64,000 nt of DNA from Clavibacter michiganensis (lineage in GTDB: Bacteria > Actinomycetota > Actinomycetes > Actinomycetales > Microbacteriaceae), in assembly GCF_021216655.1 (NCBI RefSeq), contig NZ_CP080437.1, positions 1,984,001-2,048,000 of the forward strand, in the 5' to 3' direction. A program made the position numbers and the translations under genes. The notes under the pieces are model-generated. The model made no database searches. It saw only the letters and a program-made list of their open reading frames with translations, and was not told the origin of the DNA. Shown here piece by piece: positions 8,084 through 16,555 of the stretch (its first letter is position 1; every line of letters starts with the position of its first letter).

Positions 8084-8101
8084 AGATCCTTCCTGGGATC
8101 T
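8084..8101 (-). promoter_or_regulatory. Inverted repeat over the antitoxin ribosome-binding site
   Basis: AGATCC (8084-8089) and GGATCT (8096-8101) are perfect inverted copies separated by 6 bases that include part of the AAGGA ribosome site of the vbhA-like gene. It could be an autoregulatory operator or an mRNA hairpin that masks translation start. Inferred from position. Confidence 0.4.
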
Positions 8102-8261
8102 ACAAACCTACCCGCGCGGTTGTGGCGTGAGCGGTGAATCGCGACATCCTCGGAGCGCAGCCGGGACGGCGAGTTGGGGAGGAGCTCCTGACCGCGAAAG
8201 CGGACGCATGGCCCGGCACATCACCCGCGCGCTCCCCGCCTCCTCTGGGAGCATGACCCGC

Positions 8262-9326
8262 ATGATCCCCTCCACCTCGTCCCGGTTCCGCAAGTCCGTG
8301 CCCAAGGCGAAGGCGGGAGATCGGGTGGCGGTGCTGAGCCCCGCGTTCGCCGCGCCCGGCATGGCGCCCGAGGTGCACGAGCAGGCGATGCGGCGGCTGC
8401 GGGAGGCGACCGGGCTGATCCCCGTCGAGTACCCGACCACCCGGCGTCTCGGCGCCAGCGTCCGCGATCGCACCGCCGACATCACGGCCGCGTTCGCCGA
8501 CGACTCCATCCGCGCGATCGTCTCGACCATCGGCGGGGACGACCAGGTCACGGTGATCCCGCACGTCGACATCGAGGAGCTGGCCCGGAACCCGAAGCCG
8601 TTCCTCGGCTACAGCGACAACACGAACCTGCACAACCTGCTCGCGGGGCTCGGCATCCCGAGCTTCTACGGCGGATCCACCCAGGTGCACCTCGGCGCCG
8701 GACCCGGAATCGACGACGTGCACCTGCGCTCGCTGCGGGCGGCGCTCATCGAGGGCGGGGAGCTGGAGATCACCGAGCCCGGCGAGTCGGAGGACTTCGG
8801 GATCGACTGGACGGATCCTCGCGCGCTCACCGAGTTCGGCGAGCGCCACGCGACCGAACCGTGGAAGTGGGCCGGCCCGGCGCGCACGGTGGAGGGGCCG
8901 ACGTGGGGCGGCTGCATCGAGGTGATCGACCAGATCGCGATGGCCGGGCGCATGCCCGAGACCGCGAAGATCGAGGGCGGGATCCTGCTGCTCGAGACCA
9001 GCGAGGAGGTGCCGTCGGCCGACAGCGTGAAGCGGTGGGTGCGGGGGCTCGGCGAGCGCGGGATCCTCGACGTCGTCGCGGGCGTGCTCGTCGCCCGGCC
9101 GCCGACCATCGTCATGGGCGCGCCCGTGCCGTCGCCCGAGGAGCGCGCGCGGCTGCGGGCGGAGCAGCGCGACACCGTCATCGAGCAGGTGGCCCGCTAC
9201 AACCCGCGCGCTGTCGTCTGCGTGGGCGTGCCGTTCGGCCACACGCGGCCGCAGTGGATCCTGCCCCACGGCGGCACGGTGCGGCTCGACGGCGCCGCGA
9301 GGAGGGTGTTCGCGGACTACAGCTGA
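8262..9326 (+). CDS. S66 family serine peptidase (LD-carboxypeptidase / MccF-like)
   Basis: A 354-residue S66 peptidase. The nucleophile Ser118 is in GYSDNT, the catalytic Glu245 in LLLETSEE, and His327 in PFGHTRPQ. The LETSEE context and numbering fit the MccF branch (microcin C7 immunity, cleaving aminoacyl-AMP toxins) better than the murein-tetrapeptide LdcA branch, but both share the fold. The enzyme is cytoplasmic (no signal peptide). ATG 8262 was chosen because GGGAG lies about 11 bases upstream; ATG 8253 is possible but sits too close to it. The gene stands alone. Function is either peptidoglycan recycling or detoxification of peptide-nucleotide antibiotics. Confidence 0.88.
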   Translation: MIPSTSSRFRKSVPKAKAGDRVAVLSPAFAAPGMAPEVHEQAMRRLREATGLIPVEYPTTRRLGASVRDRTADITAAFADDSIRAIVSTIGGDDQVTVIPHVDIEELARNPKPFLGYSDNTNLHNLLAGLGIPSFYGGSTQVHLGAGPGIDDVHLRSLRAALIEGGELEITEPGESEDFGIDWTDPRALTEFGERHATEPWKWAGPARTVEGPTWGGCIEVIDQIAMAGRMPETAKIEGGILLLETSEEVPSADSVKRWVRGLGERGILDVVAGVLVARPPTIVMGAPVPSPEERARLRAEQRDTVIEQVARYNPRAVVCVGVPFGHTRPQWILPHGGTVRLDGAARRVFADYS

Positions 9327-9379
9327 CGGCTCGACGCCCGGACGGCGGTGCCGATCCGGTCGCTGGATAGGCTTCGCGC

Positions 9380-10423
9380 GTGACGCTGCAGAACCACCCC
9401 GGCGAGGTCGAGTTCCCCGCGCGCGCCCGTGTGCGCTACGCCCGCATGCTCGACGCGCAGCGGTTGCGGCCCGGCGGCGGCAAGGGGACGCGCGCGCTGC
9501 TCGTCACCGCCCTGGCGCTGCCCTTCGGAGCGGCCGGCGTGGCGCTCGGGATCGTCGTGGCGACGTCCGGCGAGCCGGAGGGCGGCCCGGCCATGCCCAT
9601 CGTGCTGTTCGCGCTCGGGATGGGCGTGGGCCTGCTCGTCGCGTCGGTCGTCTTCCAGCAGATCGACGCGCGGGCGCCTCGACGCGACCAGCTCGCGTAC
9701 GTGGCCGAGGCGCGGATCCGGCCGCTGCTGCTCGAGGAGCAGCAGCTGCTCGCGCTCGACGCCGTGAGCGACTTCTCGTTCGGCGGCTGGAACTCGTCGC
9801 TCGCGTTCCAGCCGACGTGGGCCGAGATGCCCGCGGAGCTGCGCACGAAGCACGCCGACGGCGCGACCGGGCACGAGTGGGTCGGCCTTCCGATGACGAC
9901 CCTCGCGCAGCACCGCGCCGCCCTCGACACGCAGTTCCGCATCGCGTCGCGCGACGACATCGAGCTGTTCGTGGCGGATGCGCTGGCGCAGGGGCCGCAG
10001 TCGGCGCGCTTCGCGGAGCTGGCCGCGTCCGAGGAGGCGGAGCGCATGGTGTCGCGGATGGCCGCGCTCACCGGCCGGAGCGAGTTCGAGATCATCGACC
10101 TGACCCGCCCGCACGACGGCCGGCCTCCCGTGCTGCTGCTCGCGGGCGACAGCGAGCGCACGATCGGCGCGATCCGCTACGCCTACATGGCCGGGTACCT
10201 GCCCGCGGACGACGCGTGGGCGCTGATCCGGCAGATCGGTGCGCGGGTCTTCGCGACCTACGACGGCTGGGACGCGTACTGGGCGGACGCCGCGCTCGCG
10301 CTCGCCTTCCGGACCGACAGCCTCGACGCGGTGATGTCGCAGCGGCGGGTGCGGGATGCGCTCGTCGCGTCCGCATGGCCGGCGGCGACGGTGCCGTGGC
10401 CGGGGGCTTCGGCTCGGAGCTGA
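9380..10423 (+). CDS. DUF1266 domain membrane protein
   Basis: A 347-residue protein with two membrane helices near residues 38-62 and 72-95, then a cytoplasmic part. The C-terminal segment (YAYMAGYLPADDAWALIRQIGARVF, then YDGWDAYWADAALALAFRT) matches DUF1266, a domain of unknown function that occurs at the C-terminus of bacterial proteins. The frame from the ATG at 9380 shows no strong ribosome site. It ends 10 bp before the stop of the convergent GT9 gene. No role is known. Confidence 0.78.
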   Translation: MTLQNHPGEVEFPARARVRYARMLDAQRLRPGGGKGTRALLVTALALPFGAAGVALGIVVATSGEPEGGPAMPIVLFALGMGVGLLVASVVFQQIDARAPRRDQLAYVAEARIRPLLLEEQQLLALDAVSDFSFGGWNSSLAFQPTWAEMPAELRTKHADGATGHEWVGLPMTTLAQHRAALDTQFRIASRDDIELFVADALAQGPQSARFAELAASEEAERMVSRMAALTGRSEFEIIDLTRPHDGRPPVLLLAGDSERTIGAIRYAYMAGYLPADDAWALIRQIGARVFATYDGWDAYWADAALALAFRTDSLDAVMSQRRVRDALVASAWPAATVPWPGASARS

Positions 10424-10433
10424 TCCGCGCGGA

Positions 10434-11501
10434 TCAGTCGCGCGGCTCGCCCGTGAGGGGGCGGATCACGCGGTGGCCGTCGAGGGAGCGGGCCGCCTCG
10501 AGGACGTGGGCGGATGCGATCGCGAGGAGAGCCGGGTCCGGGATCGCGGAGAACGTGTCGCCGAGGCGCTGCGTCGCGTCGGTCAGCACGATGTGCGGGC
10601 CGGACGCGGGCGGGCCCCACTCCTCGGGCGGGGCCGGGCCGAAGATCACGACCGAGGGGATGCCGTAGGCGGTCGCGAGGTGGGCGGCGCCGGTGTCGGC
10701 GGAGATGACGAGGTCGGCGGCAGCGATGATGCCGGCGAAGGCGTCGAGGGCCAGCTCGCCCGCGAGCACCGTCTCCGTGGGCATGTCGGCGAGGGCGGCG
10801 ACCTCGAGGGCGCGCTCGCGCTCCTTGTCGGAGCCGGTGAAGACGACCGTGCGGCCCTCGTCGGCGAGCGCGCGGGCGACCTCGGCGAAGCGGTCGACGG
10901 GCCACTGGCGGGAACCGTAGGCGGCGCCCACGTGGATCACGACGGCGTGCTCGGCGACGGGCGGCTCGGCGGGGACGAGGATGCCGACGTCCTCGGGATC
11001 CGCGGGCATGCCGTGCCAGGAGACGAGCCGAGCCCAGCGGTGGCGCTCGAGGACGTGGTCCTCCCAGGCGGGGCCGTCGGCGGCGGGCATCCCGTCGAGC
11101 TCGGGGGCGGCGTGGCCGAGGGTGCGGTGCGCGCGCAGCTCGTGGAGGAGCGTGCGGCTCTCGACACCGGCGCCGTGCAGGTTGATCGCGAGGTCGACCG
11201 TGCCGGGCTCGCGCGCGATCGGGTGGTCGAAGCCCTGCTGCGGGAGGTGCTCGTCGACCATGCCGAGGAGCCGGACGACCGGCGCGAGCCAGCCGGTGGT
11301 GGCGAGCGAGATGCGGGCGTCGGGGTGCGCGCGGCGGATGGCGCGGAGCGCGGGGACGGCCACGAGGATGTCGCCGAGCTTGATGGCGCGGAGGACGAGG
11401 ATCTCGGCGGGGCCGGGCTCCCCCGTCGCGGCGTCCGCGGATCCGGGGGTCGCGGGGCGGGCGTCGTCGATGTGGGCGTCGGGAACGCCGGGGATCTGCA
11501 T
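10434..11501 (-). CDS. Glycosyltransferase family 9 (heptosyltransferase-like)
   Basis: A 355-residue GT9 protein. GT9 enzymes are GT-B fold transferases that use ADP-heptose or related donors. Seen here: ILVLRAIKLGDILVAVPALRAI (first beta-alpha-beta with the Gly-Asp of the acceptor site), VVIHVGAAYGSRQWPVDRFAEV opening the C-terminal domain, and ISADTGAAHLATAYGIPSVVIFGP, the donor-binding D-T/S-G-x-x-H motif. No membrane segment. It is one of three GT9 sequences in the window, beside those at 18329 and 33467. With HldE-type genes nearby this supports heptose-containing glycans in a Gram-positive cell, an inference. Confidence 0.9.
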   Translation of the reverse strand: MQIPGVPDAHIDDARPATPGSADAATGEPGPAEILVLRAIKLGDILVAVPALRAIRRAHPDARISLATTGWLAPVVRLLGMVDEHLPQQGFDHPIAREPGTVDLAINLHGAGVESRTLLHELRAHRTLGHAAPELDGMPAADGPAWEDHVLERHRWARLVSWHGMPADPEDVGILVPAEPPVAEHAVVIHVGAAYGSRQWPVDRFAEVARALADEGRTVVFTGSDKERERALEVAALADMPTETVLAGELALDAFAGIIAAADLVISADTGAAHLATAYGIPSVVIFGPAPPEEWGPPASGPHIVLTDATQRLGDTFSAIPDPALLAIASAHVLEAARSLDGHRVIRPLTGEPRD

Positions 11502-11568
11502 GGATTCCAGCCTGGCAGAGGGGACGCGCGGCGGCCGGGTCGTTCCGCCGCCGGGACCCGTGCGAACG

Positions 11569-12234
11569 TCAGGCCGCTCGCACCCGCCGGATCAGCCGCG
11601 ACACCACGAACCACACGACGAGCAGCGCGATGACGCCGATGGCCGCGTACGAGATCAGGCCGCTCCACTCCTCGAGCACCGGGCGGATCGCCGGGCCGAA
11701 CGCGAAGCCGAGGCCCACCCAGATGGCGTTCCAGGCGCCGGATCCGATGACCGTGTAGAGGGAGAACCGCCCGATCGGCATGCGCTCGATGCCCGCCGGG
11801 ATGGAGATGAAGGAGCGCACGAGCGGCACGCACCGGCCGAGGAGCACGGCGGTGCCGCCCCAGCGCTGGAAGAACGCCTCCGCCTTGTCGAAGTCCGCGT
11901 GGTCGAGCAGCGGGATCCGGCCGACGAGGCGGCGGGTGCGATCCCGGCCGAGCGCGGCGCCGATCGCGTACCAGATGAGCGCGCCGAGGAGCGCGCCGAC
12001 GGTGGCCGCGGCCCACGCGCCCCACGCGCTCATCCGGCCCTCGTACGCGAGGAAGCCGGCGACGGGGAGGATCGCCTCGGAGGGGATCGGCGGCACGAAC
12101 GTCTCGATGAGCACCGCGAGGCCCACGCCCACCTCCCCCAGCGTCTCGATGAGCGAGAGGACCCAGCCGACGAAGCCGTCGTACCCCTCGCTCGGATGGA
12201 TCTCGCCGGGGGTCACTGCCTGGATGGCGCTCAT
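11569..12234 (-). CDS. DedA family membrane protein
   Basis: A 221-residue DedA/VTT-domain protein. The diagnostic region is present: ETFVPPIPSEAILPVAGFLA (a re-entrant segment with the conserved Glu), WYAIGAALGRDRTRRL, and the RCVPLVRSFISIPAGIERM motif with the conserved Arg-Pro/Gly pattern. Four to five hydrophobic helices follow. DedA proteins act in membrane lipid transport (undecaprenyl phosphate or phospholipid flipping) and envelope homeostasis. It is divergent from the beta-lactamase lipoprotein gene, separated by 210 bp. Confidence 0.92.
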   Translation of the reverse strand: MSAIQAVTPGEIHPSEGYDGFVGWVLSLIETLGEVGVGLAVLIETFVPPIPSEAILPVAGFLAYEGRMSAWGAWAAATVGALLGALIWYAIGAALGRDRTRRLVGRIPLLDHADFDKAEAFFQRWGGTAVLLGRCVPLVRSFISIPAGIERMPIGRFSLYTVIGSGAWNAIWVGLGFAFGPAIRPVLEEWSGLISYAAIGVIALLVVWFVVSRLIRRVRAA

Positions 12235-12444
12235 GCGGCCTCTCGTTCTCTCGGGGGGTCGGGCGTCGTCGTCCCGCGAATCCTAGGGAACACATTTCCA
12301 CGTCCGCTGAATCGGGCGCGTGGTCCGTCCGGGGTACCTGCCCGCACCCCGCGGGGGACGACGTGCGCGTCGCCGCAGGAGAGGCTGGATCCGCGGCCGC
12401 CGCGCCGCATCGCACCCGCCCGACGCCTCCCGAGGAGCTCCGCC

Positions 12445-13413
12445 GTGATCCACCCCGCCCGCTCCGCCCGCCTCGCGCTCGCCGCGGCCCTCGCCACGAC
12501 CCTCCTCGCCGGATGCGCGACCCCCGCCGCCGAGGCGCCGACGGCCCCGCCCGCGTCCGCGGCCGCCGCGCCGTCCGCATCCGCCGCCCCCGCGGTCGAC
12601 CAGGCGGCCGCCGACGCCGCGTTCACCGCGCTCGAGGGGCGCTTCGGCGCGCGCCTCGGCGTGCACGCGGTCGACACCGGCACGGGCGCCGAGGTCTCCT
12701 GGCGCGCGGACGAGCGGTTCGCGTACGCGTCCACCATCAAGGCCCCGCTCGCGGCCGCGCTGCTCGACCGCGTCGGCATCGCCGGGATGGATCGCGCGGT
12801 GCCGATCGAGGCGGCCGACATCCTCTCCTACGCGCCCGTCACCGAGACGCGCGTCGGCGGCACGATGACCCTCCGCGAGCTGGCCGAGGCCGCCATGACC
12901 CGCAGCGACAACACCGCCGCGAACCTCCTGCTCGAGGCGCTCGGCGGTCCGGCCGAGCTGGACGCGGCGCTCACCGCCCTCGGTGACGACACCACTGTCG
13001 TCTCCCGCACCGAGCCCGACCTCAACGAGGCCACCCCCGGCGACGACCGCGACACGACGACCCCGCGCGCCGCCGCCGCCCTCCTCCGGGCGCACGCGCT
13101 GGGCGATCCGGGCGCGATCGCGGATCCCCTCGACGCCGACGAGCGCGCCCTCTTCACCGGCTGGCTGAAGGCCACGCATACGGGCGCGACGCTCGTGCGC
13201 GCCGAGCTCCCCGCCGACTGGACGGTCGGCGACAAGTCCGGTCTCGGCGAGTACGCGAGCCGAGGCGACGTCGCGGTGATCTGGCGGGCCGACGCCGCGC
13301 CGATCGTGATCGCCGTGCACTCCGCGAAGGACCAGCAGGACGCGGACGCCGACGACGCCCTCATCTCGGGCGCAGCGAAGGCCGCGGCGCAGGCGCTCGG
13401 CGCGCTCGGCTGA
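12445..13413 (+). CDS. Class A beta-lactamase family lipoprotein
   Basis: A 322-residue serine beta-lactamase family protein. It begins at GTG 12445 after GAGGAG (12432-12437), has a signal peptide with lipobox LLAGC (Cys24), then an Ala/Pro/Ser linker to about residue 50. Class A motifs: Ser96-T-I-Lys99 (SxxK), Ser154-Asp-Asn156 (SDN), Glu190-P-D-L-Asn194 (omega loop ExxLN), and Lys264-Ser-Gly266. KSG in place of KTG is seen in other actinobacterial members. All catalytic residues are present, so activity on beta-lactams is likely. It is divergent from dedA and convergent with a TetR gene. Confidence 0.93.
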   Translation: MIHPARSARLALAAALATTLLAGCATPAAEAPTAPPASAAAAPSASAAPAVDQAAADAAFTALEGRFGARLGVHAVDTGTGAEVSWRADERFAYASTIKAPLAAALLDRVGIAGMDRAVPIEAADILSYAPVTETRVGGTMTLRELAEAAMTRSDNTAANLLLEALGGPAELDAALTALGDDTTVVSRTEPDLNEATPGDDRDTTTPRAAAALLRAHALGDPGAIADPLDADERALFTGWLKATHTGATLVRAELPADWTVGDKSGLGEYASRGDVAVIWRADAAPIVIAVHSAKDQQDADADDALISGAAKAAAQALGALG

Positions 13414-13449
13414 CGGGTCGGGACGCCGCCGGGCGCGGGCGCGCCGGGA

Positions 13450-14073
13450 TCAGCGCCCGCCGTCCTCCGCGAGCAGGGCGAGCGCCCGGGACAGGTCGTC
13501 GACCGCCCGCTCGGCCGCCGCATCCGCACCCGCGTCGCGGCGCGCGAGCCAGGCCGCGACGATCCCCTGCATGCCCGCCACGGCGAGCGCCGCGCACCGG
13601 CCGGCGAGGGCGTCGTCGAGGCCGGCCGCGGTGAACCGGCGGCGCGTCTCCTCCACGTAGCGGCTGTACTCCCAGGCGGGCAGGTCGGCGAGCGCCGGGA
13701 TCCGCTGCACGGTCGCGGCGAGGTCGATGAGCACGCGCTGGCGGTCGGGCTCGCGGCGCACGCGGTCGAGCTCGGCGCGGAGGGTCAGGGCGACGACCTC
13801 GCCGAGCGGCGCGCCCGCGGGATCCTCGGCGGCCTCCAGCTGCGCGACGACCGCCTCGACCTCCTGCCGCAGCAGCGCCCCGAGCAGCTCCTCCCGCACG
13901 CCGAAGCAGTAGTGGAAGGCGCCGTGCGCGAGCCCGGCCTCCGCGGTGATCGCCCGCGTGCTCGCCCCGGCGACACCCGCGACGGCCATCACCCGCACCG
14001 CGGCGTCGAGCAGCTCGGCCCGCCTGGCGTCCCGTGATCCGTACGCGCGGGTGCTCTCGGACGCGGGCTTCAT
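13450..14073 (-). CDS. TetR family transcriptional regulator
   Basis: A 207-residue TetR-type repressor. The N-terminal helix-turn-helix spans about residues 17-63 (RRAELLDAAVRVMAVAGVAG then TRAITAEAGLAHGAFHYCFG), and the all-helical C-terminal ligand domain follows. It is divergent from a GNAT acetyltransferase gene 65 bp away, and a 20-bp palindrome sits between them. The standard reading is that it represses its own gene and the acetyltransferase. The ligand is unknown. Confidence 0.92.
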   Translation of the reverse strand: MKPASESTRAYGSRDARRAELLDAAVRVMAVAGVAGASTRAITAEAGLAHGAFHYCFGVREELLGALLRQEVEAVVAQLEAAEDPAGAPLGEVVALTLRAELDRVRREPDRQRVLIDLAATVQRIPALADLPAWEYSRYVEETRRRFTAAGLDDALAGRCAALAVAGMQGIVAAWLARRDAGADAAAERAVDDLSRALALLAEDGGR

Positions 14074-14098
14074 GGGAGAAAGCTACCAAGCTGGGTCG

Positions 14099-14118
14099 AT
14101 TTGGCCGTATGGCCGAAT
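14099..14118. promoter_or_regulatory. Probable TetR operator
   Basis: A 20-bp imperfect palindrome (16 of 20 positions symmetric) of form ATTYGGCCRTAYGGCCRAAT lies midway between the divergent TetR and GNAT starts. Its size and placement are as expected for a TetR dimer site. Confidence 0.65.
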
Positions 14119-14138
14119 GTGTGATCTAGCGTCGGAGC

Positions 14139-14777
14139 ATGAGCACCGACCGCCGCACCGCCCCCGCCATCCGCACGGCCCGCGCCGCCGACCTCGACGA
14201 CGTCACGCGCGTCCTCGCGGAGGCCTTCGCCGAGGATCCCGTGCTGGCCGGCTTCGTCCCCGCCGGCCCCCGGAAGCGCGAGCGCCTGGCCCTGCTCTTC
14301 GCCGCGCTCCTTCGCAGCGGCCCGCTCCCTGACGGGACGGTCGACGTCGCGGTCGACGCGCGCGGCGGGATCCTCGGCGCGGCCGTCTGGGAGGCCCCCG
14401 GCGGCATCCCCGCGCACCGGACCCTCCGTCAGGCGCCGACGTTCCTGCGCGCCCTCGGCGTCGCGGGCGCCCTCCGCGCGGCCACGCGCCTCCGCACCCT
14501 CGACCGCGCGCGACCGGGCCTCCCGCACTGGCGCCTCGCCGAGGTCGGCGTGGGCGCGGCGGCGCGAGGCCTCGGCGTCGGATCCGCGCTCCTCGCCCAC
14601 GGCCTCGCCCGGGTCGACGCCGAGGGATCCGCGGCCTACCTCGAGTCGTCGACCGAGCGGAACCGCGCGCTCTACCTCCGCAACGGCTTCGCCGAGCTGG
14701 GCGAGCTGGCGGGCCTGGCCGGGGCGCGCCCGGTGGCGATGTGGCGGTCGGCGCGGGTGGAGTCGCCGGTTCGCTGA
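14139..14777 (+). CDS. GNAT family N-acetyltransferase
   Basis: A 212-residue GNAT protein. It opens with IRTARAADLDDVTRVLAEAF (beta-1/alpha-1) and has the acetyl-CoA pyrophosphate loop GVGAAARGLGVGSALLAHGL (matching the Q/R-x-x-G-x-G/A motif A), followed by AYLESSTERNRALYLRNGFAELG (motif B). The substrate cannot be named. The layout (TetR divergent, operator in between) suggests drug- or metabolite-inducible acetylation. The start ATG has only a close GGAG, so translation may be weak or from a short leader. Confidence 0.9.
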   Translation: MSTDRRTAPAIRTARAADLDDVTRVLAEAFAEDPVLAGFVPAGPRKRERLALLFAALLRSGPLPDGTVDVAVDARGGILGAAVWEAPGGIPAHRTLRQAPTFLRALGVAGALRAATRLRTLDRARPGLPHWRLAEVGVGAAARGLGVGSALLAHGLARVDAEGSAAYLESSTERNRALYLRNGFAELGELAGLAGARPVAMWRSARVESPVR

Positions 14778-14819
14778 GGCGACGGGGCGCAGGATCAGCG
14801 CGGGATCCGCGTGCCGGGA

Positions 14820-15056
14820 TCAGACCGGGCAGTGCACCTGCGTGCGGGCACCCGAGCGATCGATGTCGTGGTCGGGCATGGGCTTGCCGCACATGGGGCA
14901 GAGGCGCGACTGCGGCTCGGGCACCGGGTCGTCGGTGTACGGGCCGAGCGGCGGCGCGCCGAGGTACGGGCGGAGCCGCTCGTTGAACCGCTCGACGGCC
15001 GCCCCGAAGCCGCGCTCGCGCCGCGGGCTACCATCTCGATCCTTACCTCGTGTCAT
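14820..15056 (-). CDS. Small zinc-ribbon-like protein
   Basis: A 78-residue protein, unrecognised as a named family. Residues 1-30 are basic (RGKDRDGSPRRERGF), the middle reads NERLRPYLGAPPLGPYTDD, and the C-terminus has a metal-binding pattern CPMCGKPMPDHDIDR then HCPV, i.e. Cys-x2-Cys with later His and Cys. No ribosome site precedes the ATG. TACACT lies 7 bases upstream of it, so the mRNA may be leaderless. It is divergent from an OhrR-like regulator. Composition and the clustered Cys/His argue that it is real although short. Confidence 0.65.
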   Translation of the reverse strand: MTRGKDRDGSPRRERGFGAAVERFNERLRPYLGAPPLGPYTDDPVPEPQSRLCPMCGKPMPDHDIDRSGARTQVHCPV

Positions 15057-15070
15057 AGTATTCAGTGTAC

Positions 15071-15083
15071 GCGGTAATTCCGC
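15071..15083. promoter_or_regulatory. Candidate OhrR-type operator
   Basis: GCGGTAATTCCGC, a near-perfect 13-bp dyad, lies in the 45-bp gap between the zinc-ribbon gene and the divergent OhrR-like gene, just upstream of the regulator's GAGGAG. Autoregulation is the likely reading. Confidence 0.45.
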
Positions 15084-15101
15084 AGGCGGCGAGGAGCTGG
15101 C

Positions 15102-15572
15102 ATGGCACACGAGGGCGCGACGCGCACGGATCCCCTGGCGCTCGAGAGCCAGCTCTGCTTCGCGGCGGTGCTGGCGGCGAGGTCGGTCGTCGCGCTGTAC
15201 CGGCCGATCCTCGAGCCGCTGGGCCTCACGCATCCGCAGTACCTCGTGATGCTCGCGCTCTGGGAGCGCGACGGCCGCTCGATCTCCGACCTCGGCGGCG
15301 CGCTGGCCCTCGAGCCCGCGACCATCACGCCGCTCCTGAAGCGCCTGCAGTCGGCCGGCCTGCTGGAGCGCGCGCGCAGCGTGGAGGACGAGCGCGTCGT
15401 GCGCGTCACGCTCACCGACGCGGGCCGCGAGCTCCGCCGCCAGGCCGAGCAGGTGCCCGCCCGTGTGGCCGAGCGCACGGGCATGACTGCCGCGGAGCTC
15501 GGCAGGATCCGGGACGACCTGCACGAGTTCCTCGCGCGCATCGACGCGGCGCCGGATCCCGCGAGCGCCTAG
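15102..15572 (+). CDS. MarR family regulator, OhrR-like
   Basis: A 156-residue winged-helix regulator. The N-terminal segment LESQLCFAAVLAARSVVALY, then LTHPQYLVMLALWE, is the OhrR signature, with the peroxide-sensing Cys at position 19. The wing-helix region includes ISDLGGALALEPATITPLLKRL and a wing around SVEDERVVRVTLT. OhrR proteins repress organic hydroperoxide resistance genes and release DNA when the Cys is oxidised. The usual partner ohr is not adjacent here; the neighbours are a divergent zinc-ribbon protein and an EEP-family hydrolase. The ATG follows GAGGAG at 5-base spacing. Confidence 0.88.
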   Translation: MAHEGATRTDPLALESQLCFAAVLAARSVVALYRPILEPLGLTHPQYLVMLALWERDGRSISDLGGALALEPATITPLLKRLQSAGLLERARSVEDERVVRVTLTDAGRELRRQAEQVPARVAERTGMTAAELGRIRDDLHEFLARIDAAPDPASA

Positions 15573-15635
15573 CGCGCCCGTGACGGTTCCCCGCCAGCCG
15601 CGGTCGACGCGGCCGCGCAGGGGGACGATGGATCC

Positions 15636-16481
15636 ATGACCCTCAGCGCCGACGGCACCCTCACGGACGGACGGGCGCTCGTCGGCCCGGTCGACGCCCC
15701 CGAGCTGCACGTGATGACGTACAACATCCGGCGCCTGTTCCGCCGCTACCGGCCGGGCAGCCCCGACCGCTGGGCCGACCGCGAGCCGCTCATCGCCGAG
15801 CTGCTCCAGCGTGAGCAGCCCGCGCTCCTCGGCACGCAGGAGGCGATGCCCACGCAGGGGCGCGCGCTGTCGCACGCGCTCGGGCGGCACTACCGGCGGA
15901 TCGGGCACGGCCGCAACGCCGACGGCCACGGCGAGGGCTGCCCCACCTTCTACGACACGCGCCGACTGGAGCTCACGAGCTGGCGCCAGGTCGCGCTGTC
16001 GGACACGCCCGCGGTCGCCGGATCCCGCAGCTGGGGCAACATGGTGCCGCGGATCGCGGTGGTCGCCGACTTCACGGATCGCGCGACCGGCCTGCCGCTG
16101 CGCCACGTGAACACGCACTTCGACCACCTCTCGCGGCGCTCGCGCGAGGAGTCGGCGCGCATGATCCTCGGGATCGTCGCCGAGGTGCAGGTGCCCACGA
16201 TCGTCGCGGGCGACACCAACGCGGGCGTCGACACGGAGCCGCACCGGCTGCTCCTCGAGCACGGCGCGCTCGTGGACGCGTGGCCCGCCGCCCGCGAGCG
16301 CCTCACGCCCGAGTGGGGCACGTGGTCGAACTACAAGGCGCCGAAGCGCACGACCCGCCGCATCGACTGGATGCTCGTGACGCCCGACATCGAGGTGGAG
16401 CGGGTCGGCATCAACACCACGCGCATCGGCGGGCGCGCGCCGAGCGACCACGAGGCGCTGCAGGCGGTGGTGCGGTGCTGA
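15636..16481 (+). CDS. Endonuclease/exonuclease/phosphatase (EEP) family hydrolase
   Basis: A 281-residue metal-dependent hydrolase of the DNase I-like fold. Motifs in order: VMTYNIRR (Asn metal ligand), LLGTQEAM (Glu ligand), LRHVNTHFDHLS (His), IVAGDTNA (Asp/Asn pair) and PSDHEALQAV (catalytic Asp-His). It has no signal peptide, so a cytoplasmic phosphodiesterase or sugar-phosphate phosphatase role is more likely than a secreted nuclease. The next gene begins within or just after its end. Confidence 0.9.
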   Translation: MTLSADGTLTDGRALVGPVDAPELHVMTYNIRRLFRRYRPGSPDRWADREPLIAELLQREQPALLGTQEAMPTQGRALSHALGRHYRRIGHGRNADGHGEGCPTFYDTRRLELTSWRQVALSDTPAVAGSRSWGNMVPRIAVVADFTDRATGLPLRHVNTHFDHLSRRSREESARMILGIVAEVQVPTIVAGDTNAGVDTEPHRLLLEHGALVDAWPAARERLTPEWGTWSNYKAPKRTTRRIDWMLVTPDIEVERVGINTTRIGGRAPSDHEALQAVVRC

Positions 16482-16555
16482 CGGATCCGCCGACGCCGGC
16501 CCCGCCCGACGGCCCCGAGGCGACGCACGAGCCGCACCCGCCCGAGGACGTCGCC

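Noticed and set aside
12347..12356. CCCCGCGGGG palindrome before the beta-lactamase
   Set aside because: Simple G/C palindromes are common in this genome and it is far from the start.
10981..12444. Long in-frame extension upstream of the beta-lactamase
   Set aside because: It is a shadow of the GT9 and DedA genes; the GTG with GAGGAG and signal peptide at 12445 is the real start.
12445..13413. KSG in place of KTG as a sign of an inactive beta-lactamase
   Set aside because: Ser at this position is tolerated in class A enzymes; all other catalytic residues are intact.
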